DNA of 64,000 bases. Source: Sphingomonadaceae bacterium 3R27C6 (GTDB lineage Bacteria > Pseudomonadota > Alphaproteobacteria > Sphingomonadales > Sphingomonadaceae). Below, in pieces: positions 10,093-20,131 of this stretch. Position 1 is the first letter of the stretch, and every line of letters starts with the position of its first letter. The position numbers were made by a program, and so were the translations under genes. The stretch lies in the NCBI GenBank assembly GCA_005503215.1, contig SCNS01000015.1, positions 51,495-115,494 of the forward strand. Reading direction: 5' to 3'. The notes beneath the pieces are model-generated. The model did not search any database and was not told the DNA's origin. It was given only the letters and a program-made list of their open reading frames with translations.

Positions 10093-12075
10093 TTATTTCA
10101 GCAACAGCGCTAGCGCCCCGAAGAAGCCCTTCGCCTCCGCCTGACCCGGCCGCGGAACGGCGGGAAGGTACGCACGGCAGTCGAGGCACGCCGCCTGCAC
10201 CGAACCCGCCTGCGTCAGCATCGTCAGATCCTGCACCAGCCGCCGTTCGGTGAGTTGGCGGTTCATCGCCGCGATGCCGAACCAGCCGCGTGGGAGTGCC
10301 GCGGTTTCCTTTTCGGCACCCGACCAGCTCGCTAGCATCTTCGAGAATTCGCTCGGCTCGTCCTCGAAATATTTGGCGTGGAAATCGCCGTCGACCTTCG
10401 CGAGTTTGGCGGCGGCTTTCAGCGCATCGGGCAGGCCGCCGAACTGGTCGATCAGGCCGATCTGGCGCGCGGTGCCGCCAGCCCAGACGCGCCCTTCGGC
10501 GATGGGCAATATCTTGTCGATCGGCTGCTTGCGGCTCTTCGCGACAAGACCGGTGAAGCGGGCGTAGACGTCCTCGACGCTCGCCTGTGCCAGCGCGTTG
10601 AACTCGTCGTTCACCCCGCCGAACACGTCGGGCTGCCCCGACAGCGGCGTCGTCGCGATGCCGTCGGCATTGACCCCGATCTTGGCCAGCGCCTGGTCGA
10701 AGCTCGGCAAAATGCCGAACACGCCGATCGAACCGGTGATCGTCTCGGGCTCGGCGAAGATGCGGTCGGCGGGGGTTGCAACCCAATAGCCGCCCGACGC
10801 CGCGACATTCGCCATCGAGACGACGATCGGCAGCTTCTTCGCTTTCGCGGCGAGCAGCGCCTGGCGGATTTCCTCCGACGCGAGGACCGATCCACCGGGC
10901 GAATCGACGCGCAGGACGATCGCCTTGACGCTGCTGTCGGTCGCGGCGTCGAGGATATGCTTTGCAACACTTTCGCCACCCGCGACGCCGCTCGGCGCTT
11001 CGCCGTCGACGATTTCGCCGACGACGGGGACGACCGCGATCCTGCTGCCGCTTGTCGAGGGCGGATTGGCCGCGACCCAGTTTTCGAGCGGGATGGCGTT
11101 ATATTCCCACGGCTTGCTGTCGTCGGCGGCGCCGCTGATCTCGGCGACGCGGCGGTTGAAGGCCATGCGGCTGCCGACCTTGTCGACAAGGCCCGCATCG
11201 ACCGAAGCCTTCGACAAATCATTGCCCGCTGCGCGCACCGCACCCGCGGTGTCGGCGATGAAGGCGTCGAGCTTCGCCGCCGGACGCGCCTTCTTGACGT
11301 CGGTCAGCCAGTTGTCCCACAGCACGCTGGCATAAGCGAGGTCGGCTTCCTTCGCTTCGGGCGACTGGTCGGTGCGCAGGAAGGGTTCGACCGCGCTTTT
11401 GAAGGTGCCGGCGCGATAGATATGCGCGGTGACACCGAGGCGGTCCATCAACCCCTTGTAATAGAGACGCGACCCGCCCGGGCCGGCGATCGCGACGCCG
11501 CCGACGCCGTCGGCCCAGATTTCGCTGGCGTGCGCCGCGACCTGATAGCTGTCGGTGGTATAGGCGGTGGCAAAGGCGAGCACGGGCTTCTTCTTCGCGC
11601 GCACCTTGTCGACCGCGGCGCCGATTTCGGCGAGCGACACCTGTCCGCCGCCGAGGAAACGGTCGAGGTCGAGCACGACCGAAGTCACGCGCTTGTCGTC
11701 GGCGGCAACCTCCAGCGCCTGGACGACGTCGCGGACGCGGATTTCCTTGAGCTGCGCGCCGCCCGACAAGGCCGCGAGCGGATCGACTTCCGAGGGCTGT
11801 TCGCTGACGATGCCGTCGAGTTCGATCAGCAGCGCGCCCTGGCTGACCGGCAGGCCGGCATTGGGGCGCCCCGAAAGCAGCCCGAACAAGGCAACAAAGA
11901 AGAGCAGCAGGAAGATGAGCGCGAGCGCATCCTTGATCCCGACGAGCAGGTGCCAGACCTTGCGCGGGAAGCTGGTGGTCGACCTCGGCTTGCCCTCGCC
12001 CGGCAGCGGCCGGCGGACGGGGATGGCCCAGGGGCCGGCGGGATCGTTGGGTGTGTTCGCAGTGCTATCGGTCAT
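10093..12075 (-). CDS. sppA: signal peptide peptidase SppA, 67K type
   Basis: Membrane-bound serine protease that degrades signal peptides left after secretion. The 660-residue protein has one N-terminal membrane segment at about 49-68 and the tandem S49 domains of the long (67K) form. The catalytic lysine is K226 in GTFKSAVEPF and the nucleophile is S427 in ANVAASGGYW, as in the E. coli enzyme. The ATG at 12075 is preferred; an upstream in-frame start at 12111 would add 12 residues. The gene is convergent with the alpha/beta hydrolase and separated from it by a repeat. Confidence 0.95.
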   Translation of the reverse strand: MTDSTANTPNDPAGPWAIPVRRPLPGEGKPRSTTSFPRKVWHLLVGIKDALALIFLLLFFVALFGLLSGRPNAGLPVSQGALLIELDGIVSEQPSEVDPLAALSGGAQLKEIRVRDVVQALEVAADDKRVTSVVLDLDRFLGGGQVSLAEIGAAVDKVRAKKKPVLAFATAYTTDSYQVAAHASEIWADGVGGVAIAGPGGSRLYYKGLMDRLGVTAHIYRAGTFKSAVEPFLRTDQSPEAKEADLAYASVLWDNWLTDVKKARPAAKLDAFIADTAGAVRAAGNDLSKASVDAGLVDKVGSRMAFNRRVAEISGAADDSKPWEYNAIPLENWVAANPPSTSGSRIAVVPVVGEIVDGEAPSGVAGGESVAKHILDAATDSSVKAIVLRVDSPGGSVLASEEIRQALLAAKAKKLPIVVSMANVAASGGYWVATPADRIFAEPETITGSIGVFGILPSFDQALAKIGVNADGIATTPLSGQPDVFGGVNDEFNALAQASVEDVYARFTGLVAKSRKQPIDKILPIAEGRVWAGGTARQIGLIDQFGGLPDALKAAAKLAKVDGDFHAKYFEDEPSEFSKMLASWSGAEKETAALPRGWFGIAAMNRQLTERRLVQDLTMLTQAGSVQAACLDCRAYLPAVPRPGQAEAKGFFGALALLLK

Positions 12076-12153
12076 GTCCGCAAACCTAGGGATGCGGCTC
12101 GCCCTTGGCAATGCACGCTTCGACGGGCGAACGCCGACGCCATAAGGGCGACG

Positions 12154-13071
12154 TCAGAGCCAGCCTTCGCGGCGATACCAGCGCACGGTTTCGGCGAGCG
12201 CGTCGTCGGTGTCACGCTCGGGGCGCCACAGCGCGGCGGGCGGGCATTTGCCTTCGGTCGCGACCCAGTCGGGATGCGCGATATAGCGCGCGCGGTCGGA
12301 GGTCAGCTTGGCGCGGCTGCGGCGAACGAGCTTGTCGAGCCGCCCGCCGGCCCTGAGCAACAAGGCGGGGGTCGCGACCGTCGACAGCCGGTGGCGCCCC
12401 ACGGCACGCGCGACCGCGCGGGCAAAGCCGCGATGCGACCAGCCGGTGGGCTTGCCGTCGTCGGGCTCGTAAATCTGGCCGATGCTCGCGCCGCGGTCGG
12501 CGGCGAGTGTGACGAGCAGCCGGGCGAGCTCGTCGACATAAATTGCCGACATGCGCCCGCTCGGCACCAGTGCGATGCCGCGCCGCGCCATGCGGAACAG
12601 GTCGAGCATCTCGGTATCGCCGGGGCCGAACACCGCGGGCGGGCGCACGATCGTCCAGTCGAGCCCGCTCGCCATGACCACCGCCTCGGCGCGCTCTTTC
12701 GACCAGCCATAGTTGGAGATGCCGGGTTCGCGCGCCGCGAGTGAGGACACATGGATGAAGCGCGTCACCCCGGCACCGCGTGCGGCATCGACGACATTCG
12801 CCGTCGCGGTCGCGTTACCCGCCTCGAACGCCGCGCGGGTAGGCACGTTGACGACCCCCGCAATATGCATGACGACGTCGGCGCCCGCCGCCATCTCGGC
12901 AAGGCTGTCCTTGTCATCGAGCGCGCCCGCGACCCATGTCACGCCTTCGCGCGCGGGCTGCGGCCGGCGGGTAAGCGCGCGGACGTGCCAGCCCGCCGCG
13001 ACCGCATCGCGCATCGTCGCGCCGCCCACGAAGCCGGTCGCCCCGGTCATCGCGAGCACGGGTTGGTTCAC
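12154..13071 (-). CDS. NAD(P)-dependent epimerase/dehydratase (extended SDR)
   Basis: A 305-residue extended short-chain dehydrogenase. The Rossmann motif GATGFVGG is at residues 10-17 and the active-site YGWSK (YxxxK) follows HVSSLAA. The N-terminal half resembles NAD-dependent epimerase/dehydratase proteins; the specific substrate is unknown. Its start codon overlaps the proB stop by 4 bases (ATGA), so the two are translationally coupled in one minus-strand operon. There is no obvious biochemical link to proline synthesis. Confidence 0.85.
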   Translation of the reverse strand: MNQPVLAMTGATGFVGGATMRDAVAAGWHVRALTRRPQPAREGVTWVAGALDDKDSLAEMAAGADVVMHIAGVVNVPTRAAFEAGNATATANVVDAARGAGVTRFIHVSSLAAREPGISNYGWSKERAEAVVMASGLDWTIVRPPAVFGPGDTEMLDLFRMARRGIALVPSGRMSAIYVDELARLLVTLAADRGASIGQIYEPDDGKPTGWSHRGFARAVARAVGRHRLSTVATPALLLRAGGRLDKLVRRSRAKLTSDRARYIAHPDWVATEGKCPPAALWRPERDTDDALAETVRWYRREGWL

Positions 13072-14174
13072 AGCAGCACCATATGGTCGCGATGCACCAT
13101 CGCGCTTCTGGGCGCATAGCCGAGCGCGGCTTCCTGCGCGTCGCGGCCAAGGCCGACGATGTTCGCGGCGTCGGCACCCGGATATTCGGACAGGCCGCGC
13201 GCGATGACGCGCCCGTCGGGGCCGGCGATGTCGAGGATGTCGCCGCGCGCGAAACTGCCGCTGACCGCCGTCACTCCGGCGGCGAGCAGGCTCGCGCCGC
13301 CGTGCAGCGCCTTCGCGGCGCCCGCGTCGATCTCGATCCGGCCCTTGGCGGTGAGCCCGCCCGCGAGCCAGGCCTTGCGCGCGCTCGCGCCCTTGTCGGC
13401 GACGAACAGGCTGTGGCGTGCTTCGGTCGACAGCGGCCGGTCGATGCGCCCCGACGCGATCGCGAGATGCGCGCCCGCGGCGTTGGCGATGCGCGCCGCT
13501 GCGATCTTCGACACCATGCCGCCCGATCCCATGCCCGACGCCGATCCGGTATCGGCCATCGCCTCGATGCTCGCATCGATGCGTTCGATGCGCGCGATAT
13601 GGACGGCACCGTCCTGCGCGGGGTTGCGGTCGTAGAGACCGTCGATATCGGACAGCAGGATCACGCCGCCAGCCGCCGCCGCCTGGGCTACGCGCGCCGC
13701 AAGACGATCGTTGTCGCCGAAGCGGATTTCCTCGGTCGCGACGCTGTCATTCTCGTTGATGATCGGCACGACGCCGAGGCTGAGCAGCCGGTCGAGCGTC
13801 GCGGCGGCGTTGAGGTAGCGGCGGCGATGTTCGAGGTCGTCGAGCGTCACCAACATCTGTGCCGCGGTCAGCCCTTCGGCGCCGAGCACCTCGGCCCACA
13901 CCTGCGACAGCGCGATCTGCCCCGTCGCAGCGGCCGCCTGCGCATCCTCGAGCGTCCCGCGCCCGCCCTTGGCGAGCCCCAGCCGCCGCGCTCCGAGCGC
14001 GATCGCGCCCGAAGAGACGACCGCAACCTGCTGGCCCGCCCGCGTTCGTTCGGCAATGTCCGCCGCAATCCCGACAAGCCAGTCGCGCCGCACCGCGCCC
14101 GACGGATCGACGAGCAAGGCCGATCCGATCTTGACGATCAGCCGGGGGCAGGAGGCGGGCGGAAACAGGCTCAT
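13068..14174 (-). CDS. proB: glutamate 5-kinase
   Basis: First enzyme of proline synthesis; phosphorylates glutamate to gamma-glutamyl phosphate. The 368-residue protein has an amino-acid kinase domain (IVKIGSALL near the N-terminus, VSSGAIALGARRLG, NENDSV, SGMGSGGMVSKIAAA) and a C-terminal PUA domain, the usual two-domain form. The ATG at 14174 is chosen; 14210 is an upstream in-frame alternative without similarity. The next gene overlaps its stop. In many alphaproteobacteria obgE is directly upstream of proB; here obgE lies about 3 kb away behind four other genes. Confidence 0.96.
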   Translation of the reverse strand: MSLFPPASCPRLIVKIGSALLVDPSGAVRRDWLVGIAADIAERTRAGQQVAVVSSGAIALGARRLGLAKGGRGTLEDAQAAAATGQIALSQVWAEVLGAEGLTAAQMLVTLDDLEHRRRYLNAAATLDRLLSLGVVPIINENDSVATEEIRFGDNDRLAARVAQAAAAGGVILLSDIDGLYDRNPAQDGAVHIARIERIDASIEAMADTGSASGMGSGGMVSKIAAARIANAAGAHLAIASGRIDRPLSTEARHSLFVADKGASARKAWLAGGLTAKGRIEIDAGAAKALHGGASLLAAGVTAVSGSFARGDILDIAGPDGRVIARGLSEYPGADAANIVGLGRDAQEAALGYAPRSAMVHRDHMVLL

Positions 14175-14255
14175 GGCGCCGCCGATAGCGCGCGGCGGGC
14201 GTAACGCCAATGCCTAGCTTGGTATCAGCCAGTGATAGGGAGGGTGCTGCTCCGC

Positions 14256-14618
14256 TCAGCCTTCGGCGGAGTGACAGACGAATTCGACCAGTCGTCCGTC
14301 GGGATCGCGCGCGTAGCCGGCATAATAATTGGGGTGGATATGTGGTGCGAGCGCCGGGGCGCGATCCCGTTGGCCGGCGCTCCCGCTGGCCCGCAAATAG
14401 GCATCCTGCACCAGTGCGCGCGTTGGCGCGCCAAATGCATAATGAACATCGATCGAGGGATCGCCGTCTACGATCCAGAAATCGAGCCGGCCTTCGTGAC
14501 CAAATCCCTTGGCCTGGCCATCGACGGCAAGTTCATAGCCAAGCGGGCCGAGGACGGTGCGATAGAAGGCGACGCAATCGTCCATGCGCCGCGTACGGAT
14601 TTCGAGATGGTCGAGCAT
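14256..14618 (-). CDS. VOC (glyoxalase/bleomycin resistance) family protein
   Basis: A 120-residue single-domain vicinal-oxygen-chelate protein. It starts MLDHLEIRTRRM, with the first metal-site histidine in DHLEI, and ends YARDPDGRLVEFVCH, the second half-site with its glutamate. This matches the one-domain VOC family; reaction unknown. The ATG at 14618 is used because upstream in-frame sequence does not look like the fold. It is divergent from the Lrp-type regulator gene, so it may share that regulator. Its DNA is slightly less GC-rich than the flanking proB and obgE genes. Confidence 0.85.
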   Translation of the reverse strand: MLDHLEIRTRRMDDCVAFYRTVLGPLGYELAVDGQAKGFGHEGRLDFWIVDGDPSIDVHYAFGAPTRALVQDAYLRASGSAGQRDRAPALAPHIHPNYYAGYARDPDGRLVEFVCHSAEG

Positions 14619-14716
14619 GGTTTCTTTCTGGATCAGGATTGGGAAAACGCAGTCTAGTGCGTGCCTTCGACGATTTTCCGCGTTGATGAACATCAATTAG
14701 CGGGCGATCGGCGAAA

Positions 14717-15214
14717 ATGGCGCCTATCATGCTGAATATGGCCACTACCGACCTCGATCGTTTTGACCGCCAATTGCTCGCCGCAATGCAATCGGACGCG
14801 ACCGCGACGTCCGAAAAGCTCGCGGAGACGATTGCCCTGTCGCCGTCGGCGATCCAGCGCCGGTTGCGGCGGCTTCGCGATCTTGGCGCCATTGTCCGCG
14901 AAACCGCCATCCTCGACCCCCGCTTTGTCGGCAACCCGACCTTTTTTGTGGTCGCGCTTCAAGTCGAGCGCGAACGCCCCGAGTTGCTCGCGCAACTCCG
15001 CCGCTGGCTTGCGGCGGAAGACCATGTTCAGCAGGCCTTTTATGTGACGGGCGAGGCCGATTTCATCCTGATCGTCACCGCGCCAAGCACGGAGGAATAT
15101 GATGCCCTGATGACGCGACTGGTAAGCGAAAATGCCAATGTCCGACGCTTCACCACCAACGTCGCGCTCGGCGTGGTCAAAAGAGGGTTGATGATACCGA
15201 TCGCCGAAGATTGA
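14717..15214 (+). CDS. Lrp/AsnC-family transcriptional regulator
   Basis: A 165-residue feast/famine regulator: an N-terminal winged HTH (LDRFDRQLLAAMQSDA, then SPSAIQRRLRRLRDLGAI) followed by an RAM/AsnC ligand-binding domain from about residue 70, with a family-typical VTGEADFILIV stretch. Such proteins sense amino acids and usually control nearby amino-acid metabolism genes. Here the next gene is a PLP-dependent ammonia-lyase-like enzyme and the divergent one is a VOC protein; both are likely targets. The start could also be the internal ATG at 14738; no strong ribosome binding site separates the options. Confidence 0.9.
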   Translation: MAPIMLNMATTDLDRFDRQLLAAMQSDATATSEKLAETIALSPSAIQRRLRRLRDLGAIVRETAILDPRFVGNPTFFVVALQVERERPELLAQLRRWLAAEDHVQQAFYVTGEADFILIVTAPSTEEYDALMTRLVSENANVRRFTTNVALGVVKRGLMIPIAED

Positions 15215-15308
15215 ATCGGTTGCGGAAAATCCGCTTGGCGCCTGGCAGCATTGCCAAAATTCCGCGCGGGGCGGTCGCGAAACACGGCCTGCCATTCCAG
15301 AGCGATGA

Positions 15309-15314
15309 TATAAT
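15309..15314 (+). promoter_or_regulatory. candidate -10 box for a leaderless transcript
   Basis: A perfect TATAAT lies 6 bases upstream of the ATG at 15321, where transcription would start at or next to the initiation codon. No Shine-Dalgarno sequence is visible before that ATG. The -35 region is not recognisable, so the call is tentative. Confidence 0.35.
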
Positions 15315-15320
15315 CGCGGC

Positions 15321-16343
15321 ATGGAACAGATATCCCGGCATCCCGACGATCTGATGTCCGATCGGCCCACGTCGCTTGTCGACTTGCCATTGCTCGCGGA
15401 GCGATGCGGCGTCGCAAAAATATGGGCGAAGCTGGAAAACGAAAGGCCGCTTGGCAATTTCAAATCGCTGGGCGGGGCGCATGCCGCGCTATGGGCACTC
15501 GCAACCGTGACGGGGCACGATGACGTCCCGACCTTTCTGGCTCGCCTGCCCATGCCGCTTCCCACGCTGGTGTGTGCGAGCGACGGCAATCACGGCCTGG
15601 CGGTCGCCGCTGTCGCCCGCCGCGTCGGCGCGCCGGCTCGCATCTATCTTCCCGCTGCGGTGGGCGGAGTCCGTGCGGCACGGATCGAGGCGATGGGCGC
15701 CACCATCATTCGTATCGGAGGAACCTATGACCAGGCGGTCGCCGCTGCCGCCGAGGCGAGCGACGGTGTGCATACCCTGCTCATCGCCGACACGACCGAC
15801 GATATGGACGACCCGGTCGTTGCCAGGGTCATGGATGGATATGGACGGATCGCGCTGGAAATTCGCGCCCAACTTCGCGCCGATGGATCCACTTATCCAA
15901 CCCACGCCTTTATCCAGGCGGGCGTCGGCGGGCTGGCGGCCGCGATGGCGGAAGGACTCTGCCTGTATGAAGATGGGCCCTGCCAATTGGTCACGGTCGA
16001 GCCGCAATCGGCGCCGGGTGTCGAACGGGCCCTGCGAAATGGTTCACCGATCCTTGTGCCCGGGTCGCTCGAAACCTCGGCCGAAATGCTGTCCTGTGGA
16101 CTCGCATCGGCACCCGCGGTGGCCTCGCTGCTTCGATACGGCGCCGTGCCGCTGCTGGTCGACGAAGGCGTGATCGAGGAAGCGGTAGAATTGCTCGATC
16201 TTGCGGGCGGTCCCCGGACCACGCCGTCGGGCGCCACGGGTCTGGCCGGCCTTCTCCATGTTTCGCGCGATGCGGAGGCACGGGTGCGGCTAAAGCTCGA
16301 TCGCGGATCCCGCATCCTGCTTGTCGTAACCGAGGGTGTCTGA
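15321..16343 (+). CDS. PLP-dependent fold-type II enzyme, diaminopropionate ammonia-lyase-like
   Basis: A 340-residue pyridoxal-phosphate enzyme of the tryptophan-synthase-beta/threonine-dehydratase fold. The Schiff-base lysine is in ENERPLGNFKSLGG and the phosphate-side motif is CASDGNHGLA, closest in form to diaminopropionate ammonia-lyases. A glycine-rich QAGVGGLAAAMAEG loop and SGATGLAGL near the C-terminus complete the cofactor site. It probably removes ammonia from an amino acid; the exact substrate is not certain. The Lrp-type regulator immediately upstream probably controls it. The segment looks like an inserted amino-acid catabolism module between proB and obgE. Confidence 0.8.
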   Translation: MEQISRHPDDLMSDRPTSLVDLPLLAERCGVAKIWAKLENERPLGNFKSLGGAHAALWALATVTGHDDVPTFLARLPMPLPTLVCASDGNHGLAVAAVARRVGAPARIYLPAAVGGVRAARIEAMGATIIRIGGTYDQAVAAAAEASDGVHTLLIADTTDDMDDPVVARVMDGYGRIALEIRAQLRADGSTYPTHAFIQAGVGGLAAAMAEGLCLYEDGPCQLVTVEPQSAPGVERALRNGSPILVPGSLETSAEMLSCGLASAPAVASLLRYGAVPLLVDEGVIEEAVELLDLAGGPRTTPSGATGLAGLLHVSRDAEARVRLKLDRGSRILLVVTEGV

Positions 16344-16375
16344 CGCAGCCCAATCAGGATGGCGGCTCTGTTGCG

Positions 16376-17170
16376 TCACCGGTCCCCGCCGAAAGTGTAG
16401 CTGAGCGCGACACCCGCCGACGGCTGGCTCCGCGACCCGAGCTCGCGCGTCACCGGCGAATCGGCCGCATCGCCGACTAGCCGGTCGTAACGGCCGTAGA
16501 CGGCGATGCCCCAGCGCTTGCCGAGCATGCGGTGATAACCGGCGGTCACGCCGACCGACTGGATGCCGCCGCTCGGATCATAGGCGGGCAGGCCCGACGT
16601 TACGGCGGCCGCAGGCGTCACGCCGAAATAGGCGCCCATATATTTGGCGTCGCCCAGCGTCACGCGCGGGCCGATCGAGAAGAGCCAGTCGTCGCCTTCG
16701 CGCGCGACATAGTCGGCGCTGATTTCGCCGGTCCAGCCCTTGTGGCCGCTGAGCCCCTTGCGGCCGTCGAGGCGGATGCGCAGCGTGGGGGTCAGGTGGA
16801 CCTGCGCAAAGCCGCCGGCCTCGATCGACAGGCCGACTTTGGGCAGGTCGGCGCCGATATCGGACGCCTTGCGCTTGCCGACGAAGCCGAACGCCGGCCC
16901 AAAGGCGAAATCGCCCGAATGGATCAGCGGCGAGCCGAAGCTTTCGTCGGGCGCCTCGAACGCGAATTCCGCGTCGCGTGTGCGTGAAAAGTCGACATAG
17001 GGGACGACGCTGAACTGGTCCGCGCCCGGCCACGACGGCGCAAGCTGCGGGCCGAGGATCAGGCGCGTGCGCTTCTCCCCGCCCTCGCTGCTTTCCTGCG
17101 CCGTCGCCGGGACCGAAGCCAGCGCGAATGCGGTAAGGAACAGGGCGGCAAACTTGTTGCGATCGTTCAT
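16376..17170 (-). CDS. MipA/OmpV family outer membrane protein
   Basis: A 264-residue outer-membrane barrel of the MipA/OmpV family. The N-terminus (MNDRNKFAALFLTAFALA, then SVPATAQ) is a signal peptide. The rest shows alternating polar/hydrophobic beta-strand patterns with aromatic residues and ends GVALSYTFGGDR, a typical barrel C-terminal strand. The MipA founding member is a murein-hydrolase scaffold, but most members have no known role. It lies 50 bases downstream of obgE on the same strand and is convergent with the PLP enzyme gene. Confidence 0.88.
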   Translation of the reverse strand: MNDRNKFAALFLTAFALASVPATAQESSEGGEKRTRLILGPQLAPSWPGADQFSVVPYVDFSRTRDAEFAFEAPDESFGSPLIHSGDFAFGPAFGFVGKRKASDIGADLPKVGLSIEAGGFAQVHLTPTLRIRLDGRKGLSGHKGWTGEISADYVAREGDDWLFSIGPRVTLGDAKYMGAYFGVTPAAAVTSGLPAYDPSGGIQSVGVTAGYHRMLGKRWGIAVYGRYDRLVGDAADSPVTRELGSRSQPSAGVALSYTFGGDR

Positions 17171-17220
17171 CCGAAATCCTTGTTGTTCCGCATGAAATTC
17201 CCAGCGGTAGCGTTTCGTTC

Positions 17221-18405
<1,185 letters not shown>

Positions 18406-18436
18406 TTAGCGCGCGCGCAACAAAATTGCCAGCGGC

Positions 18437-19045
18437 TTAGCCCTGCGGCTTGCCGCCATGCTCCGCCCAGAATTTGGCGATCCGTCCGGTGATCAGCTCG
18501 GTCGCGAGCACGCGCGACGTGTCGCGCGGCAGGTCGAGCGCCTCGGCCATCGGTCCGCCGAGTTGCGCGTCGCCGAGCGCCATCAGCACCAGCGCGAGCG
18601 TATCTTCGTGCATCAGGCGCTTTTCGTGGGCGTCGGGGGCCATGCCGTCGATCAGCCGGTGGATCGCATCGACGATCGGGTCGAGCGCGTCGTCATTGCC
18701 CGTCGCCGCCATCCACGTCGCGAGCGCGCCCGCGCCGCCCTCGTTAAAGGCATCGAAGGCGAGGTCGACGATCTCGCGCACATTGCGTTCGCCGGGCGCC
18801 GATTCGGCCATTTTCCGGCCGATCGTCGCGCACACCGTTTCGGCCTGATAGGCGGCGAGCGCCTTTTGCAGCCCCGCGGCGCTGCCGAAATGGTGGAGCA
18901 GGTTCGCGTGCGTCCGGTCGATGCGCGCCGCGACGGCCTTCAGCGTCACCGCCGCGGGTCCCGTTTCGACCAAAATCTGGCGCGCAGCCTCGAGCGCCGC
19001 TGAACGGCTTTCCTCGGGACTCAAACGCTTCTTCACTATTGACAT
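18437..19045 (-). CDS. TetR-family transcriptional regulator
   Basis: A 202-residue TetR-type repressor. Residues 10-60 form the HTH domain (SRSAALEAARQILVETG, VTLKAVAARIDRTHANLLHHFGS). The C-terminal ligand-binding half is alanine-rich and carries no recognisable ligand signature. It is divergent from the metal-dependent hydrolase gene, with 47 bases between start codons, so control of both genes from this gap is likely. The predicted -35 box of the hydrolase promoter overlaps the tetR start codon. Confidence 0.92.
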   Translation of the reverse strand: MSIVKKRLSPEESRSAALEAARQILVETGPAAVTLKAVAARIDRTHANLLHHFGSAAGLQKALAAYQAETVCATIGRKMAESAPGERNVREIVDLAFDAFNEGGAGALATWMAATGNDDALDPIVDAIHRLIDGMAPDAHEKRLMHEDTLALVLMALGDAQLGGPMAEALDLPRDTSRVLATELITGRIAKFWAEHGGKPQG

Positions 19046-19067
19046 ATGTGTAAGTAAACCCTATTGC
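19039..19067 (+). promoter_or_regulatory. sigma70-like promoter of the metal-dependent hydrolase gene, with operator-like AT-rich spacer
   Basis: TTGACA at 19039-19044, a 17-base spacer and TATTGC at 19062-19067 face the gene starting at 19093. The spacer includes ACATATGT, a short palindrome, where the divergent TetR regulator could bind and block the polymerase. This is pattern matching only. Confidence 0.5.
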
Positions 19068-19092
19068 TGGCCCATCTCCCCTTTTCGACGGT

Positions 19093-19992
19093 ATGAGCCA
19101 TATGTCCAGCCTTTCCCAGTCGCCGACCCCGCAGGATCTTTCGATCACCCCGCGCGACATGCGCTTTGGCCGCGACGACAAACAGGGCCGCTGGTGGCTG
19201 AACGGTGACCCGATCGCCTCGGCGTTCCACACCGCATTGTCGGTGACCTTTCCGCGCGGCGAGGCGATGTTCATTGAGGCGGTGAAGGCGCACCGCGACG
19301 GCGTTCCCGACAAGCTGGCGCGCGAAATCCGCGCTTTCACGCAGCAGGAAGTGATCCACAGCCGCGAGCATGTCGTCTTCAACAAGAAGGCGGCCGAAGC
19401 GGGGTACGATCTTTCGGAGCTTGAGGATGACGTGAACCAGGTTCTCGACCTCATCAAGACGCGCCCGCAGATCGTCAACCTGATGGCGACGATCGCGCTC
19501 GAACATTATACCGCGATGATGGCGGCGGTGATGCTGCGCGAGGATAGCATGTACGCCGGCGCCGAGCCCGAATGGGCCGCGCTGTGGAAATGGCACGCGA
19601 TCGAGGAAATCGAGCATAAGGGCGTCGCGTACGACACCTGGCTCCACGCGACGAAGGATTGGAGCCGCTTCCGGCGCTGGCGCGCCAAGTCGCTGATGAT
19701 GCTGCTCGTCACCACGCGTTTCTGGCCGAAGCGCGTCAAGGGGATGAAGGCGCTGCTGCGGCAGGACGGCCTCACCGGCTGGCGCGTCACGGCGCGCATC
19801 TGGTGGTATCTGCTCGGGACGCCCGGGGTGCTGCGCAAGAGCTTCTTCCCCTGGCTTTCCTATTTCATGCCCGGCTTCCACCCTTGGAACCACGACGATC
19901 GCGCGCTGATCGGGAAATATGAAAGCGACTATGCCGACGCGATCATGCCGGCGCATTCGTCGAAACCCGAATTGGCCGCCGCCGCCGCCTGA
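19093..19992 (+). CDS. predicted metal-dependent hydrolase (PF10118 family)
   Basis: A 299-residue protein of the COG3687/PF10118 predicted metal-dependent hydrolase family. The ferritin-like arrangement of Glu/His motifs is visible: QQEVIHSREH, ALEHYTAMM and HAIEEIEHKG, which could bind a di-metal centre. Several later stretches (LMMLLVTTRFW, IWWYLLG) are hydrophobic and may associate with membrane. The true substrate is unknown for the family. An internal ATG at 19102 is an alternative start. The divergent TetR gene probably regulates it. Confidence 0.8.
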   Translation: MSHMSSLSQSPTPQDLSITPRDMRFGRDDKQGRWWLNGDPIASAFHTALSVTFPRGEAMFIEAVKAHRDGVPDKLAREIRAFTQQEVIHSREHVVFNKKAAEAGYDLSELEDDVNQVLDLIKTRPQIVNLMATIALEHYTAMMAAVMLREDSMYAGAEPEWAALWKWHAIEEIEHKGVAYDTWLHATKDWSRFRRWRAKSLMMLLVTTRFWPKRVKGMKALLRQDGLTGWRVTARIWWYLLGTPGVLRKSFFPWLSYFMPGFHPWNHDDRALIGKYESDYADAIMPAHSSKPELAAAAA

Positions 19993-19999
19993 TCGCCTT

Positions 20000-20066
20000 T
20001 CTCCGCGGTTGCGGCGGTCCAGGGCGGTTCTCTCTCCCTGCTTCTGGGCCGCCTCAACCGCGGAGA
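20000..20066. repeat. large inverted repeat (hairpin)
   Basis: Two 23-base arms, beginning TCTCCGCGGTTGCGGCGG (20000-20022) and ending CCGCCTCAACCGCGGAGA (20044-20066), pair with two mismatches around a 21-base loop. It starts 7 bases after the hydrolase stop codon. There is no T-run after it, so it is a processing or termination hairpin only by position. Confidence 0.7.
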
Positions 20067-20131
20067 GGTGACGTCAAAGCCGCTGGACGCCGCCGATGCG
20101 GTCTCATATCCCTTCATGCGTGGAGGGACCA

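Noticed and set aside
10378..12744. Very long open frame antisense to sppA and the SDR gene
   Set aside because: It mirrors codon bias of high-GC genes on the opposite strand, has no start signal and no recognisable domain, whereas the minus-strand proteins are clear family members.
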